Positions 23,920 through 43,933 of a stretch of DNA of 64,000 nucleotides are shown here, piece by piece. Position 1 is the first letter of the stretch. Each line of letters opens with the position of its first letter. The stretch is from the NCBI GenBank assembly GCA_963693285.1, contig OY848924.1, positions 7,426,400 to 7,490,399 of the forward strand, in the 5' to 3' direction. This DNA comes from Xestospongia muta. Taxonomy: Eukaryota > Porifera > Demospongiae > Haplosclerida > Petrosiidae. The translations under genes and the position numbers were made by a program. The notes under the pieces were generated by a model, which did not search any database, was not told where the DNA came from, and was given only the letters and a program-made list of their open reading frames with translations.

Positions 23920-26095
23920 ATGACAATGGTAGTTGTTAAAGTATGTGTTGGGCTGTTTGTGCTCACTGTCTTCTTCTCTCAAGGATTAGCACGTAAGTCT
24001 AAAGAACTAATTGTTATAATAACATTGTTATATGAGTGGTGTTGCAAACAACTGAGCTATCTTGTTATAGTTCAGTTTATATATTATGTGTTTGTAGTCT
24101 GCATTGCATGTTGTTGCAGCAAAACAATTCTTTATTTTATGCAAAATGATAATAAATTATCTATCACTTTATCTCCTCCATGCAGATGGTAGACATCGCA
24201 ATCGTACAGTGGCAAATAATTATACCTACATTTATCATGATTACTATGTAAGAGCAGAAGAAGGAGACACTATAGACTTGTGTGCTAGGCTCAGTGAACC
24301 CAAAACTGATCCATTTTATTTATATTATTATTCTTATTATTATACAACTGAAGTTCATGAAGGTCTGTTCACACAAATAACAGCACACATTATTATTGAA
24401 CTAAATAAATTATTGTATGGTGTCACAGGACATACAGTATTGTACAGTTTATGTGTGAATCTGTTATGAGTAACTGTAAGTTATAAAGCATCTCTCTCTC
24501 TCTCTCTCACACACACTCAGATTATAACTACTTAGATGACTATTTAGTATTTCAACCTGGAGAGACAAGGAAATGCATTGAGTTGAATATCTATGATGAT
24601 GATATTGCTGGAGAAGAGGACTTAGAGGCATTTGAAGTTAGATGGGCTTCGTTTGATGAGAATACTGTCTTTTATGATTACTACTATGACGTTAATGGAA
24701 CATCCTACGGTTACTCTCTCATACCTATTGAAGACAATGATGGTATGCAATTAAGATGGTTTCAGAGAACTGGTAATGTGTATTGTCAGCTTTTATAAAG
24801 ATTGGCTACTAAAGTAGCCAAAATTCTTTGAAATTATAAATTAAAATATTATTATATTATTATGACATAATCAACATGTCAGGCACTTCAAGGGCACTTT
24901 TCTGTTGTCATGACTACCTAGCTAAATGTTGTCATGGCAATGCATGACCTATATATGAAGGGAGTGTGTGCCAACATTTATTAAATTGTGATTTTTCCAA
25001 TAGTGTCATGTATTAAATAAAATTGGCTATTAAAATAGCCAAAATTCTTTGAAATTATAAAATAAAATATTATTATATTATTATTATATAATCAACATGT
25101 CAGGCAGGCACTTCAAGGGCACTTTTCTGTTGTCATGGCTACCTAGCTAAATGTTGTTATGGCAATGCATGACCTATATATGAAGGGAGTGTGTGCCAAC
25201 ATTTATTAAATTGTGATTTTCCAATAGTCTCTGTGTATTAAATAAATCATTTAATATAAATAACTTTATTAAGGTAAAGTTAACACTATCATATCTACAC
25301 AGTTCTCATAATCACTCCCAATACAACAAAACTTGAAGTTCACGAAGGTGACTACGAATACTTTTGTGTCACTTCTGATCAAGAAGCTCGAGATAGTGAT
25401 GCGCTATTTTTTGCTGACTTTGAAGATGGTACAGCTGACAGTAAGTTCATCTTGTGCAATACAGTAGATACATTTTATTGACATCTACTACCAGAAGTTA
25501 AAGTATTAGACACACAGTCGTACTGTATAACATTATTAATTAAAACTATTTATTTCATATAATAATTATAGTTCATTATGATCTCCAATACGAACACGAT
25601 GCATATCTATCTTTCGAACAATATGGAGGCTATTATTACATTGCTGAAGGCTACAATTATAGCTGTTTTCATTTTCATACTGAAGATGACAATGAATTTG
25701 AAGGAAATGAACAATTTACAATAAAACTCCATCCCTTCACTCCTGATCCATTCCCACCACCAAATGGAACCTGTAAATGTAAAGGCACATACATCGACCG
25801 CAATGGTAATCCTCGTCCATACCTCCCTGAAAATGGACTCTTTAACACTGCCATTGGTGAAGGCCAAGATGTAATTACTGTAACTATTCTTGACGATGAA
25901 CAACGTAAGTAATATACAGATTAGTGGGTATGTTTCTCATTATATCTGTAACATATAGATATATACAGTTTCATTATAAGTTACATCAAGTCTAACATTG
26001 TTGTATTTATTGCTTCCGCTAATAAAATTATATTACAAAACTAGAGATGTTACTAGTGTACTATACCTGCTCATGTTTTGCAAATCCTCTCTCTT

Positions 26096-26126
<31 letters not shown>

Positions 26127-26293
26127 TGCATACAGCTCCCTGTCCACAGACAGGTGGTCCCTTCTGTAAGGAGCTCATCAAAGGTATAGCATGTGATTAT
26201 CTTAGAGGACAGGCAACCAGTGAGGATGATCTTGTTCGTGTGTGTAAAGATGGCTTGTTGCAACGATTACGACGCTGGAATAAAACCTATTGA
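23920..26293 (+). CDS. Secreted Calx-beta-like protein
   Basis: Six exons: 23920-23992, 24186-24362, 24521-24742, 25303-25440, 25572-25904, 26136-26293; about 366 residues. Signal peptide MTMVVVKVCVGLFVLTVFFSQGLA. Two or three Calx-beta-like units follow: EEGDTIDLCARL; FQPGETRKCIELNIYDDDIAGEEDLEAFEV ending in IPIEDND; and HEGDYEYFCVTS...EGNEQFTIKLHPF ending in VITVTILDDEQ. The first unit is unusually Tyr-rich. The C-terminus has CPQTGGPFCKEL and a basic helix, with no membrane segment, so secretion is inferred. The donor after 24362 (GTCTGT) is weak. The membrane protein at 10267 has related units. Family links to sponge aggregation-factor-type proteins are possible but not shown. Confidence 0.7.
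24801..25240. repeat. Tandem duplication of about 221 bp inside an intron
   Basis: Two near-identical copies start at 24801 and 25022 (ATTGGCTACTAAAGTAGCC and ATTGGCTATTAAAATAGCC). Each begins with a small inverted repeat (GGCTAC/GTAGCC or GGCTAT/ATAGCC) and ends near AGTGTGTGCCAACATTTATT. It may be an old mobile element duplicated in place. Confidence 0.85.
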
Positions 26294-26640
26294 AGACTAC
26301 AAAAAAATTATTACAATACCACAATTTATTTAGTACTTATAAGAACACTAATGTTATATATATCAAGTTACAGTAGTAATTTAGTTAACGATGCACTTTT
26401 GATATTTGTCTGTATCCAGATATTGTTGTATAGCTTGCACATCTTTTGAACTAACGATCAATTTAAGAGTTGTATTCCTTACACCAAGTTGTCAAACTTT
26501 ACAAGTGCAGTGGTTGCAAATTTGAGTTTGTTTTTTGTTATTTCTGAGCATGCTCAGTACATACAGTTACTATTGCCTGTTTTTTGCAGCTGTATTGACA
26601 TATTTTGCTGAAGGTAGCATTTACTATGAGTAGTCTCAAG

Positions 26641-26686
<46 letters not shown>

Positions 26687-26897
26687 TCGTATGAATCAGA
26701 CCCTTGGAAAAAGAAATCAGGATCTGGTTCATGAAACCAGACTAAGCGTTAGAGGTTGCTAAATTTAGCACGTCAAGCAAAGCAACGATATTAATTGTTT
26801 TCTGTTGGCTATATATAGTAGTAGTATTATGATAATTAATAAATTAATAACAATTATTCATTAGCGGTTTAAGAGCAAGAAGCAGGCGTGTGCAAAG
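26294..26897. other. Intergenic stretch with (TA)n repeat
   Basis: 3' flank of the secreted Calx-beta-like gene and 5' flank of the first carrier gene. It holds a (TA)n run at about 26643-26682 and nothing recognised as coding. Confidence 0.6.
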
Positions 26898-27578
26898 ATG
26901 GAGGGCAGCAACAATGGTACTTGTGATGTTAGAGTTTTATCAGCTGCATCTCCAAAGAGCAGAATTCCTCCAGGAGCTATTCCAAGAGGAGTAAATTTTG
27001 TTCTGGGAGGATTAGCAGGGTGAGTAGTGGTGATTGTTACTTCAATCACCATTTGGCTTGTTATTTGAATAGAATGACTGCCACTGTCTTTGTTCAGCCG
27101 TTGGATTTGGTTAAGAATAGAATGCAGCTCAGTGGTAAGTGTATCAATCATAATATATTAATATATTATTGTGGCATATGGGTCTGGAACTATTTGGAAT
27201 ATGGGTCTGGAATTATTTGGAATATGGGTTTGAGATAATTTATTTGGATGCTAAATAATCCTGAGATTGTTTTGGACTGTTCTTCAGTATGTGGTTGTGT
27301 CCACTTTGTATTAACTGTTGGATACAACTTATCAAGGTCTCAGTGATGCAGTTACTTCTGATACATATAGCAATCAATGAATTTTATTTAGACCTAATAC
27401 AAGTATAAGTTAATAATACCACTTCATTTTCTGTCATACCACAAACATCTGCTAACCTGTCAGATCTCTAACCCTACTTCTTTACTCAACCAACATTAAA
27501 ACAATTACAATTATAAATTTGTTTCTACTATAATATCTTATGTTGTTGTTATTATTATTAATATTATTATTATTATTA

Positions 27579-27676
<98 letters not shown>

Positions 27677-28067
27677 TAGGTGAAGGAGGTGTGAGTAAAG
27701 ATCACAAAACCTCTTTACATGCTATAGCAAGGATTATTAGAAATGAAGGATTTTTTGGTATATATACTGGGTAAGTAAAGAACTTATGAAATACATTACT
27801 TCTTTCTCTCTCTCTCTCTTTCTCTCTCTCTCTCCTCTCTCTCAAGATTATCAGCTGGTCTCCTTCGACAAGCAACATATAGTACGACACGTCTAGGAGT
27901 ATTTCAAACATTATCTGACAGACATATAAGGTGGATTGCCATACTATTGAATTTTATTTAAAATGATTACTTTTGTCCACTTCTTTAGTTCCACTGGAGC
28001 TCCACCAGGACTATTTAAAAAGATTTTATTTGGTATGGTGGTAGCTATCTTTCCTTGTCTACCTACT

Positions 28068-28144
<77 letters not shown>

Positions 28145-29460
28145 CTAGGGATCATTGCTGGGGGATGTGGTGCTGTAGTGGGTACACCAGCCGAAATATC
28201 TCTTATTAGAATGACCTCAGATGGGAGGTTACCACCAGAACAACGAAGAGGATACAAAAATGTTTTCGATGCTTTATTTCGCATTACGAAAGAAGAAGGG
28301 ATCATGACATTATGGAGGGTAAAGTTTCCATCATCAATCGATGTACTAAATTAATTATTTTAATTGCAGGGTTGTACTCCTACTGTAGTTAGAGCTATGG
28401 TTGTTAATGCTGCTCAACTAGCTACCTATTCACAGGCTAAACAATTATTATTATTAACATGTAATGGATCTATACTAGTTCCTCCATTAGCCAATCCATT
28501 CATCCATCCATTTATCCATCCATTCATCCATCTATCCATTCATTCATCCATCCATTGATCCATTCATCCATCTATCCACTCCACTATCTGTTCAGTTATT
28601 TATTCGTCCATTTTTCTTGGCTAGCCTATTTTAATGATGATATTAAGTGCCATTTTACTGCCAGTATGATTAGTGGATTAGTAACTACAATAGCATCAAT
28701 GCCAGTGGATATAACAAAGACCAGGTACTTCAGTAACTGTAGACTACTACTAATAAGCCAATTAGTTACCATAGAAACAGCTAAACAAATGCTTTAATCA
28801 CTTGTTCATCAATCTGAGTTTGACCTTTAGTGTCATGCCATATATGGAGATGTTTATAATATATGTCATCTGAGGTCATATTATATATTAGATGTGATTG
28901 CTGTATAGATGGTTTATTTTATACAGAGCATATGTAATATACTAGTATTAACTATGTATTAATTGCAAGGTGCAGCTGATTTATCAGACCATTCACCAGA
29001 TTGATTAGATCATAGTGGTATATATTTTGAAATGTCCATGTTTGTTCATAATTAAATATTATATGGTGCTATGTGGTTGCTATATGGTTACTATGTGGTA
29101 CTATATGGTTGCTATGTTATGTGTGCATCGTTTACAGGATACAGAATATGAAAATTGTTAATGGTGTTTCAGAATATAAAGGAGCATTGGTAAATGTAAT
29201 GTAATGTGCATTTATTAAATGTCCATTCACCATCTCATCTATGATCCATCCATCCATCCATTCATTCATCCATTCATTCATTTCTCTATCCATCATCCAT
29301 TTATTAGGATGTTCTTTTCAAATTAATACGTAACGAAGGGTTCTTTAGTCTATGGAAAGGTTTCACACCTTATTACGCTCGACTAGGTCCTCATACAGTA
29401 TTGACATTTATATTCTTAGAGCAGTTCCGACTATGGTATTACACTTATAGTCAGAGATGA
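26898..29460 (+). CDS. SLC25A11: Mitochondrial 2-oxoglutarate/malate carrier, copy 1
   Basis: Inner-membrane antiporter exchanging 2-oxoglutarate for malate. Ten exons: 26898-27019, 27073-27134, 27680-27770, 27847-27930, 27989-28032, 28149-28318, 28370-28460, 28625-28724, 29138-29189, 29308-29460; about 322 residues. Three SLC25 repeats are seen, each with the PxD/E-x-x-(K/R) signature: QPLDLVKNRMQLSG, TPAEISLIRMTSDGR and MPVDITKTRIQNMK. The family-typical substrate-contact stretch AMVVNAAQLATYSQAKQLL is present. The gene sits directly upstream of a second copy in the same orientation. Poly(A) signal AATAAA at 29565. Introns contain (TTA)n, (CT)n and TCCA repeats just before acceptors. Confidence 0.92.
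27541..27676 (+). repeat. (TTA)n microsatellite at a 3' splice site
   Basis: About 135 bp of ATT/TTA repeat ending ATTATTTAG immediately before the exon at 27680 of the carrier gene. Confidence 0.95.
28069..28141 (+). repeat. (CT)n microsatellite at a 3' splice site
   Basis: About 70 bp of CT ending CTCCTCCTAG before the exon at 28149. Confidence 0.95.
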
Positions 29461-29941
29461 GTCAGACAAATTAGGAGTATGATATCCTCACATTACGACA
29501 ATGTTGTATTTATTGTCAGGTTTTTTTCTACTATTTTATAATTATTACGCATCAAAATTTTAAAAATAAAGCAACAAAGGTCAATTTTTACTGCATGAGA
29601 AGCACAAGGTCAAGTTCTTGATTTAATTGGTTGACTGACTTTTGCCAGTTGTAGAATTAATCTAGTAATAACAGATCAACTGATCTCTTTAACTTAACTA
29701 GCTATATGCATCGTGTAAGTTATTTTAATTATATTTTGTTTTGGCTAATATCTCCATCACATGATGCCCACACCTCCAATACACCCTGTACACACCGTAT
29801 ACTATGTATCATTCATTTCCTAAAGCTGTGGGCTGTGCGGAAACTTCCTGCAGCTTCTCTACCACAAGGTCTATCTACGCTTCACGTTTGTGTCTTCCTT
29901 GGCCTTAGCTCAGACAGCTACTCTATTTTCAGTATAGAAAA

Positions 29942-32130
29942 ATGTCTGCTAAACTTGTACAGAGTTCAGATCAGCAACGAGTAACTGCAGCTTCTCCCAA
30001 AAGCCATGTGCCACCTGGAGCCATTCCTAAATCAGTCAACTTTCTTCTTGGAGGAATGGCAGGGTAAGAATGGAGATCAGAACTCCTTTTAAATTAAAGA
30101 AATTGAGAGCACTTATATTTATTAATTGTAATGCTGACTGATTTCTTTACCCTCTAGTGTTGGAGCAGTATTTTTCACTCAGCCTTTGGATCTCGTGAAA
30201 AATCGTATGCAAATGAGTGGTAAGTCAGTATCCATTAAATACAAAACTCCTTCTACTGGAATAAATTTATTTACACGTGTCTCTGTAATAGTGTTATTTT
30301 GCAACACTTTTTAGGTGAAGGAGGCAAAGTTCGTGAGCACAAAACATCATTGCACGCAATTGGACGGGTACTCAGAAACGAAGGGTTCTTTGGTATTTAC
30401 AACGGGTAAGTTGCTATAGTAGATGTTAATAATACTAATATATTGTGTATCCTTGAAATGAAATAACTGTCATATTTGTTTTCCAGATTATCAGCTGGTG
30501 TCTTGAGACAGGCTACCTACAGTACTTGTCGTCTAGGCATTTACCAAGCTTTGTTTGATCAATTTTCTGGGTAAGTTATATAAAGTGATCTTCTAAATGA
30601 TATAAAGGATATATATATATATTATATTATGTCTAAGAGTAATGATTTTATCAACAAAATCATATTTAAAAGCATGGTTCAGGTTTTATGTCTCTATTTT
30701 ATGGCTATAAAGTTACCATAACACCAATATTTGTAAACAAAACAAATGCCATTGAATTCTATGACCTGACATCTCCATCACTGAGAGTTCTGACATGTTG
30801 AAGTAAAATTCAAAACCTAAAAGTTGGAGATTAATGTTATATAAATTAATGCTTTGTTTTCTTTTTCTTTTCTAGTACTGATGGTACACCTCCTGGTATT
30901 ATCATGAAGTTGTTATTAGGTTGGTATTGTGTTAGTAATATTGTTTAAAATTTACAATAAATGTATACACTATATAGCTTTCTATAATTCAATAACTAAT
31001 AACTTATAGAGATATGAAGTTGTATTAAGACACTTAGGCCCAATATAGTGTAGCCAGCACTTATACCAATCTAATATGGTGTATGTATGTAAGGCTTATT
31101 TGTTTAGCATCTCAAAGTCTTCTGTTGAGCATTTGTTAGATAAACTGTTAACTGTTAATTACTACTGTTATTTGAGTTAATTATTGTATGTGCATAGCAC
31201 CTGGATTATTATATTATTGTATATAGTAATTTTTTATTGTGATATTTGCTGTACACACCTTTGTATAAACATTTATTTGTTCCTCTCTCTGCTAGGAATG
31301 ACAGCTGGTGGTTCTGCAGCTGTTATTGGTAACCCCACTGAGGTATCATTAGTAAGAATGACACTAGATGGACGGTAGGTGGTTGCTATGGTCCACTACA
31401 ACCTTATAAAAATATTTAATGTTCTTTTAGTCTACCAGCTGAATTAAAACGAGGTTACAGAAATGTTTTTGATGCCATGTTTAGAATTGCTCGAGAGGAA
31501 GGTGTCCTGACTTTGTGGAGGGTATGTATGCCAAGTGTGTGAGTGTGCTTGTATGTTTTGTTGCTTTGATTACAGGGTTGTACTCCTACTGTTGTTAGAG
31601 CTATGGTTGTCAATGCTGCTCAGCTAGCAACCTATTCACAGGCTAAACAATTATTATTATCAACATGTAAGTTTGTCCATCCATCCATTCATCCATCATT
31701 CTAACCCTTCATTGGTCCCTATCTCTTTCTTAGCCTATTTCGTTGATGATATTAAACTCCATTTTGCTGCCAGTATGATCAGTGGATTTGTAACAACAGC
31801 TAGTTCAATGCCAGTTGATATCACTAAGACAAGGTACATTTAATACATGTACATGTACTACATGTATTGTTAATTTTTAAATTCTATTTTAGGATACAGA
31901 ACATGAAAGTAATTAATGGTGTTCCTGAATATAGAGGAGTCTTGGATGTTCTTTTCAAAATAATACGTAACGAAGGGTTCTTTAGTCTGTGGAAAGGTTT
32001 CACACCTTATTACGCTCGACTTGGTCCTCATACAGTGTTGATATTCATATTTCTAGAGAGATTGAGAATTTTGTATTATAACAATTTTATTGATGATAAA
32101 TCTGAGAGCCACAATCCTCATACATCTTAA
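29942..32130 (+). CDS. SLC25A11: Mitochondrial 2-oxoglutarate/malate carrier, copy 2
   Basis: Tandem paralogue of the preceding gene. Ten exons: 29942-30063, 30158-30219, 30315-30405, 30487-30570, 30876-30919, 31296-31374, 31431-31521, 31576-31666, 31734-31833, 31893-32130; about 333 residues. It keeps the three carrier signatures (QPLDLVKNRMQMSG, NPTEVSLVRMTLDGR, MPVDITKTRIQNMK). Exon borders match copy 1 exactly except that it has an extra intron after LDGR and lacks the last intron of copy 1. The C-terminus is longer (ends ESHNPHTS). The stop lies only 150 bp before the SPEN start codon. Confidence 0.92.
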
Positions 32131-32280
32131 TTTAGTTTTATTAATTAATTATCCCCTCAGCAATCAAACTTTTTTTTACTTTAATCTTTATATCAATTTC
32201 AAATTATGATTGATTTTTGCAATAATAATTATGAGTCTGATTGTGCTCCGTTTATTTCCGTATACTGCATTCACTGAGAA

Positions 32281-39571
<7,291 letters not shown>

Positions 39572-39826
39572 ATATAACTTCACTTTTAATTTATTGATCA
39601 TTAAGTATCTTGTTTGTATTGTAAATAATGTACAATTGTTTTTGTACTTCAAAATTTTTGTCATAATCTAATATTTATTTTATTTGGTCTGTTTGTGTGC
39701 TATCATACATTATTAAAATTAATGAAGGTAGTCAGTTACTGCCCAAATTTATATTCAGCATTATTGGAGGGACAAATTGTTGTAATAGTTGTGGCCTAAT
39801 TATCATAATTGTCTCCTCAGCATATT

Positions 39827-40949
39827 ATGGAGAGAGTTACTAGTTGTTATCTGTCTCTCTTGTTGTCCATATATGTTACTACAGTAGTAGTTAGTCAGTC
39901 AGTGGCTCCTTATGATGCTGATAGCTATTGTCTAGATCAGAGTGGTAGAGTACCTACCTCTAATTCTGAACAGATATTGCTGGATACACAGAATTATCAA
40001 TCCGGTGATCTAGTGACTGCTACAGGAGGTAATGGTATCTGGTTATCTGTTGATTTTGATGAACCAAATAGTCCTGACTATCGAAGAGTAAGTTGTACAT
40101 ATTATAATACAATGACAATATGCTTCTACTTACATACAGTGGTATGATCAAAATCAAGGTATTGAATGTAAGCACTCTATTAACGTTTGTGGCAAGGATA
40201 CTCCAGGACAAGATAACTGGCTAATATCTCAATATATTAATATTACTGATATTGGAGTTAAAGAACTGACCATTAATGTGACATTTGCTACTGATAGTAC
40301 TTGTACTAACTGTCAACAGTCATACTCAATTTGGGCCTTTCAAACTAATGAGATCAATGAGACATTTCGTAATAATAGTGATGTCTATTATGACACAGGA
40401 ATACGACTTATTCACACTACTGACCAAAATAGACTTTCTTTTACTCAAGGCAGATTTACAATATCTTCTACTGGTCTATATCTAGCAGTAGTAGATAAAG
40501 GATCTTGTACAGCAATACAACATCTTGTAGTGTACTATGACATATGTCCTTATGAAGTGAAAAACTTGGTCATTTATCCACGAACAGTTGCTCCTAGTAT
40601 TGGTTTTTCTCAAGACATAGACACTTTTGGTAGCTGTATAGAGAATGCTAGTCCAGTGTCAGCTAATCTTCAGTTAACTTGTGAACTAAAAGGAGTTTGG
40701 GATAATGTAGCTGTCACATGTTATTGTAATCCTGGTTATGAATTATTTAACAACATATCATGTGATGGTAAATAAAATGCTAACTATTACAATAATTATT
40801 ATTAATACTTAATTAAGTTGAACATAATGATAGCATACAAATTATATTGTATTGTTAATGTGGCTTTAGTTCATGGACCTAGTTGACTGCACCATGTTAA
40901 TTTATAATCGTCATGGTTACTGAATGTAATTAGAATGTATTATATTTAA

Positions 40950-40980
<31 letters not shown>

Positions 40981-41670
40981 ACATTTATGTAGGCAGCTAC
41001 TTGTTAATAGCAACATTAATGTTGCTATTTCAAAACAGCTCATATCTTCAAAACAAACAAGCTTTTCTTATATTTTAATTGTATTCTATTTACTTTCATA
41101 CTTTATTTTTTTTACTAATTTCTTTGTAGTTTGTTCAGAAGGTTACTTCAAGTTATCTCATGGCCATAATTCATGTGAGGAGTGTCCTGATAACAGTAAC
41201 TCCACTACATCTGGTGCAACTAGTTGTACTTGTTTAACAGGTTATTATCGAAGTAGATATGAAGATGTTACTACACCTTGTACTGGTGAGTATTCAGTTG
41301 AGCAAATTACTACTCATCTTAAACTAACAATGTGTAGATGTGTAGTCCTAATTGAATGTGCAAACTTGTACAGTAATCATTAGCCATAATTGAATGTTAA
41401 GTTACACTATAACCATTACTATCATTACTGATATGATGTGATATTTGTGATATTGACAACCACTCAGTTTAACATGTCCTTATTAGTTGATCATATGTAG
41501 AGTCAAGTGATAAAATGTTTACATATCTATATATATATTGTTTACTTTAAAGAATGAGACAAACATTTGTGTACATTTTCTTTAAAATAACATCACTATT
41601 ATTATTATATGTTCACAAAAATGTTTTAATAAATTTTTATCATTATTACACCATGATCAGGTGATCCACA

Positions 41671-41767
<97 letters not shown>

Positions 41768-41778
41768 CCTCCCTCCCT

Positions 41779-41841
<63 letters not shown>

Positions 41842-43000
41842 TCTTTGTTAGCTCCTCCTAGTTCTCCTATTAATCTTCATAACACTAGCACATTGAGTAC
41901 CTCATTCAGCATAACTTGGACTCCACCCAGTGATACAGGAGGTCGTACAGATATCTTCTATATTGTAACTATTACTGGTAGATCTATTAATAAAACAGTT
42001 AATATGACTGATACACAATATACTTTCACTGGATTAAATCCTTTTACAACTTATACTGTGAGTGTTAGAGCAGGAAATGGAGTATCTGATCAAGACTCTA
42101 GCAATGATGTTACCAGGACTGTCAGTATTACTGTCAATACTCCTAACTCTGGTCCTACAAAACCTCTGGTTGTTAACTTGGGGACATCACAGGTTACTGG
42201 AGTTACTTCTATATTAACATGGAGAGCACCTGCTAATACATATGGGACTCTACAGGGATATCGTATACTCATTAGTACTGTTAACAATAGTGCTGAAGCT
42301 AGAGTGGTAATTACATTACCAAATACAACAACTAGATATGATTTGGATAATCTTGATATCCCACCAGGGACATATTATATCTGGGTAACTAGTATTAAAT
42401 ATAATAATTATATGCAATATTGATGTACTGTAGATTCAAGCTGTCAACCAATATGGTCCAGGTGAAGTGTCTAGTTCTCAGATATATGTCCGAACTGAAG
42501 GTATATTATGATAATATGATCACATGTTCTAGAACTGTTTTTTTTCAGAATCACAAACTTTTCTGAACATATCACTATCTGTTTCTTTGGGTCTTGTTAG
42601 CTTCATTTGCCTTCTCTTACTTGCTACTATCATCTCTATATGCATAGTTTACAGATTGTTGAAGAGAAGAGAGTCCTTATCATCAAAGCAAAGGTCTATA
42701 GCTCAAGACACACCAATGGAGTTAAATGCTTCATACAATGTCAGACCTAACTATCATTTAAGACAAGAGGACAATCGTGGCTATTATTATATTGATGAGA
42801 TTGCAAGTTTTCCTCAAAAGACACCAACATCTACTAATCCATTAACTAGTTACTATGACTACATTGATGATATTGACTGCAAAATACAAGAGACTTCTAC
42901 AGCTGTCACTACTAGCACTGGTCCTGTTTATGAACCAGTTGGTGATGAACAAACTGATTATATTTTGAAAGATGAACAGGAATATTTAAACATTATGTAA
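39827..43000 (+). CDS. Kinase-less Eph-like receptor A with Tyr-rich tail
   Basis: Six exons: 39827-40087, 40140-40767, 41130-41285, 41852-42384, 42434-42500, 42549-43000; 698 residues. Signal peptide (MERVTSCYLSLLLSIYVTTVV). Ligand-binding domain with DNWLISQYINIT, GLYLAVVDKGSCTAI and VVYYDICPYEVKNL, matching Eph landmarks (NNWLRTNW, GFYLAFQDVGAC, KKCPFTVKNL). Cys-rich region: GSCIENAS, CYCNPGYEL, CEECPDNSN, CTCLTGYYRS. FN3-1 begins APPSSPINLHNTS with PSDTGGRTDIFYIV; FN3-2 follows in the same exon. Membrane helix SLGLVSFICLLLLATIISIC. The tail of about 115 residues has SYNVRP, GYYYIDEI, YYDYIDDI, VYEPVGDE and terminal EYLNIM, and no kinase or SAM domain. Poly(A) signal at 43085. The upstream track start (TTG) was rejected in favour of the ATG before the signal peptide. 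Confidence 0.88.
41674..41837 (+). repeat. (CT)n microsatellite before the FN3 exon of receptor A
   Basis: About 160 bp of CT with a CCCTCCCTCC interruption near 41765-41790, ending CATCTCTTTGTTAG before the exon at 41852. Confidence 0.95.
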
Positions 43001-43084
43001 CAGTCAAAACTTTAAAGAATCTTGTAACAATTAGTCCAACATTTATACTCTGTGTATTTTACTAATTCTACTCAATGTTTTTTA

Positions 43085-43090
43085 AATAAA
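43085..43090 (+). promoter_or_regulatory. Poly(A) signal of receptor A
   Basis: AATAAA 85 bp after the stop, in a 3' flank that is nearly identical after every gene of the array (TCCAACATTTATACTCTGTG ahead of the signal). Confidence 0.7.
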
Positions 43091-43200
43091 ATGTTTTACT
43101 TCCTCTTTCAATTGTGACTAGACAATCCAATTAATTTTATTAATATTATTTAATTATAGCAATATTTATTGATGTTTTCATATACTGTAGGCACTGTATT

Positions 43201-43350
43201 ATGGAGAGAGTTACTAGTTATTATCTGTCTCTCTTGTTGTCCATATATGTTACTACAGTAGTAGTTACTCAGTCAGTGGCTCCTTATGATGGTGATAGCT
43301 ATTGTCTGGATCAGAGTGGTAGAGTACCTACCTCTAATACTGAACGGATT
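43201..43350 (+). pseudogene. Truncated exon 1 of an Eph-like receptor
   Basis: An intact start (MERVTSYYLS...) and about 49 codons of exon 1 nearly identical to genes A-F up to SNTER, then the sequence switches abruptly to a SPEN fragment at about 43350. No donor, later exons or poly(A) signal follow. The 3' flank of receptor A precedes it at the normal spacing, so it marks the next receptor gene lost at a rearrangement junction. Confidence 0.9.
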
Positions 43351-43495
43351 AGATGAGGTTGATGAGAACACTTTCAAAGAGAAGAAGAAAGAACATGGTG
43401 ATGATAAAGTGTTTAAAGAAGACAAGTCTACTTTGCAGACCAAACTCAAAGAAAAAGAGAAGACTCATTCTATGCCTGTTACAAAATGTCGTGAT
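43351..43495 (+). pseudogene. SPEN: SPEN internal fragment
   Basis: About 145 bp corresponding to SPEN 37639-37783 (DEVDENTFKEKKKEHGDD and LQTKLKEKEKTHSMP) with a few substitutions. It is joined on the left to an Eph-like exon 1 and ends on the right at the hAT-derived block. Confidence 0.92.
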
Positions 43496-43629
43496 CAGGG
43501 ACAGCACATTAATTCAAAAAGTGGTACGGCTGAAGGCAGTAACTACTGTTTTTCTGGGCTATTCATAAACACATGAGCATCATATTAAGAAAAAGGACAT
43601 AAAGTAACCAAACAATGATACAATTTTTA

Positions 43630-43866
43630 AATTTTCCAAAAGTGGTCAATTTGTTTTCCTTTTACATGTACAAACTCCTTCATGGCTTCTTTAAAGTCAA
43701 TCTTTCTGTCCTTATGAATGTAAACCATTATTAAATGATTAAGCCTTTCCTGCTTCATAGTTGTATGTAGGTATGTCTTGATATTGTGAAGTTATGAAAA
43801 GGATTGTTTACTTGTTGCTGATGTAGCTGGCATAGTTAGAAGAAGTCTGAACAGCTTTGACACTTG
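43630..43866 (-). pseudogene. hAT transposase C-terminal (dimerisation) fragment
   Basis: Read on the minus strand, with stops, it contains SKLFRLLLTMPATSATSKQS, then HNIKTYLHTTMKQERLNHL and IHKDRKIDF. This is the hATC pattern (the family reads LRRIKTYLRSTM...RLNHL). It is opposite to the transposase pieces to its right, so it belongs to a second hAT copy or an inverted end. Confidence 0.8.
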
Positions 43867-43933
43867 TGGAAATGTTCTTCTCCGGGTTCTCCCAGTCCCA
43901 GCTCACCATCCTCTTCATCACCTTCCACGTCAT

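Noticed and set aside
29706..29984. 92-residue frame before the second carrier gene
   Set aside because: It overlaps the true start at 29942 in another frame and has no recognisable domain; likely 5' flank.
42900..43000. ITAM in the receptor tails
   Set aside because: YxxI/L-type motifs exist (YYYI, YDYI, YLNI) but their spacing is far from the 6-8 residues of an ITAM pair.
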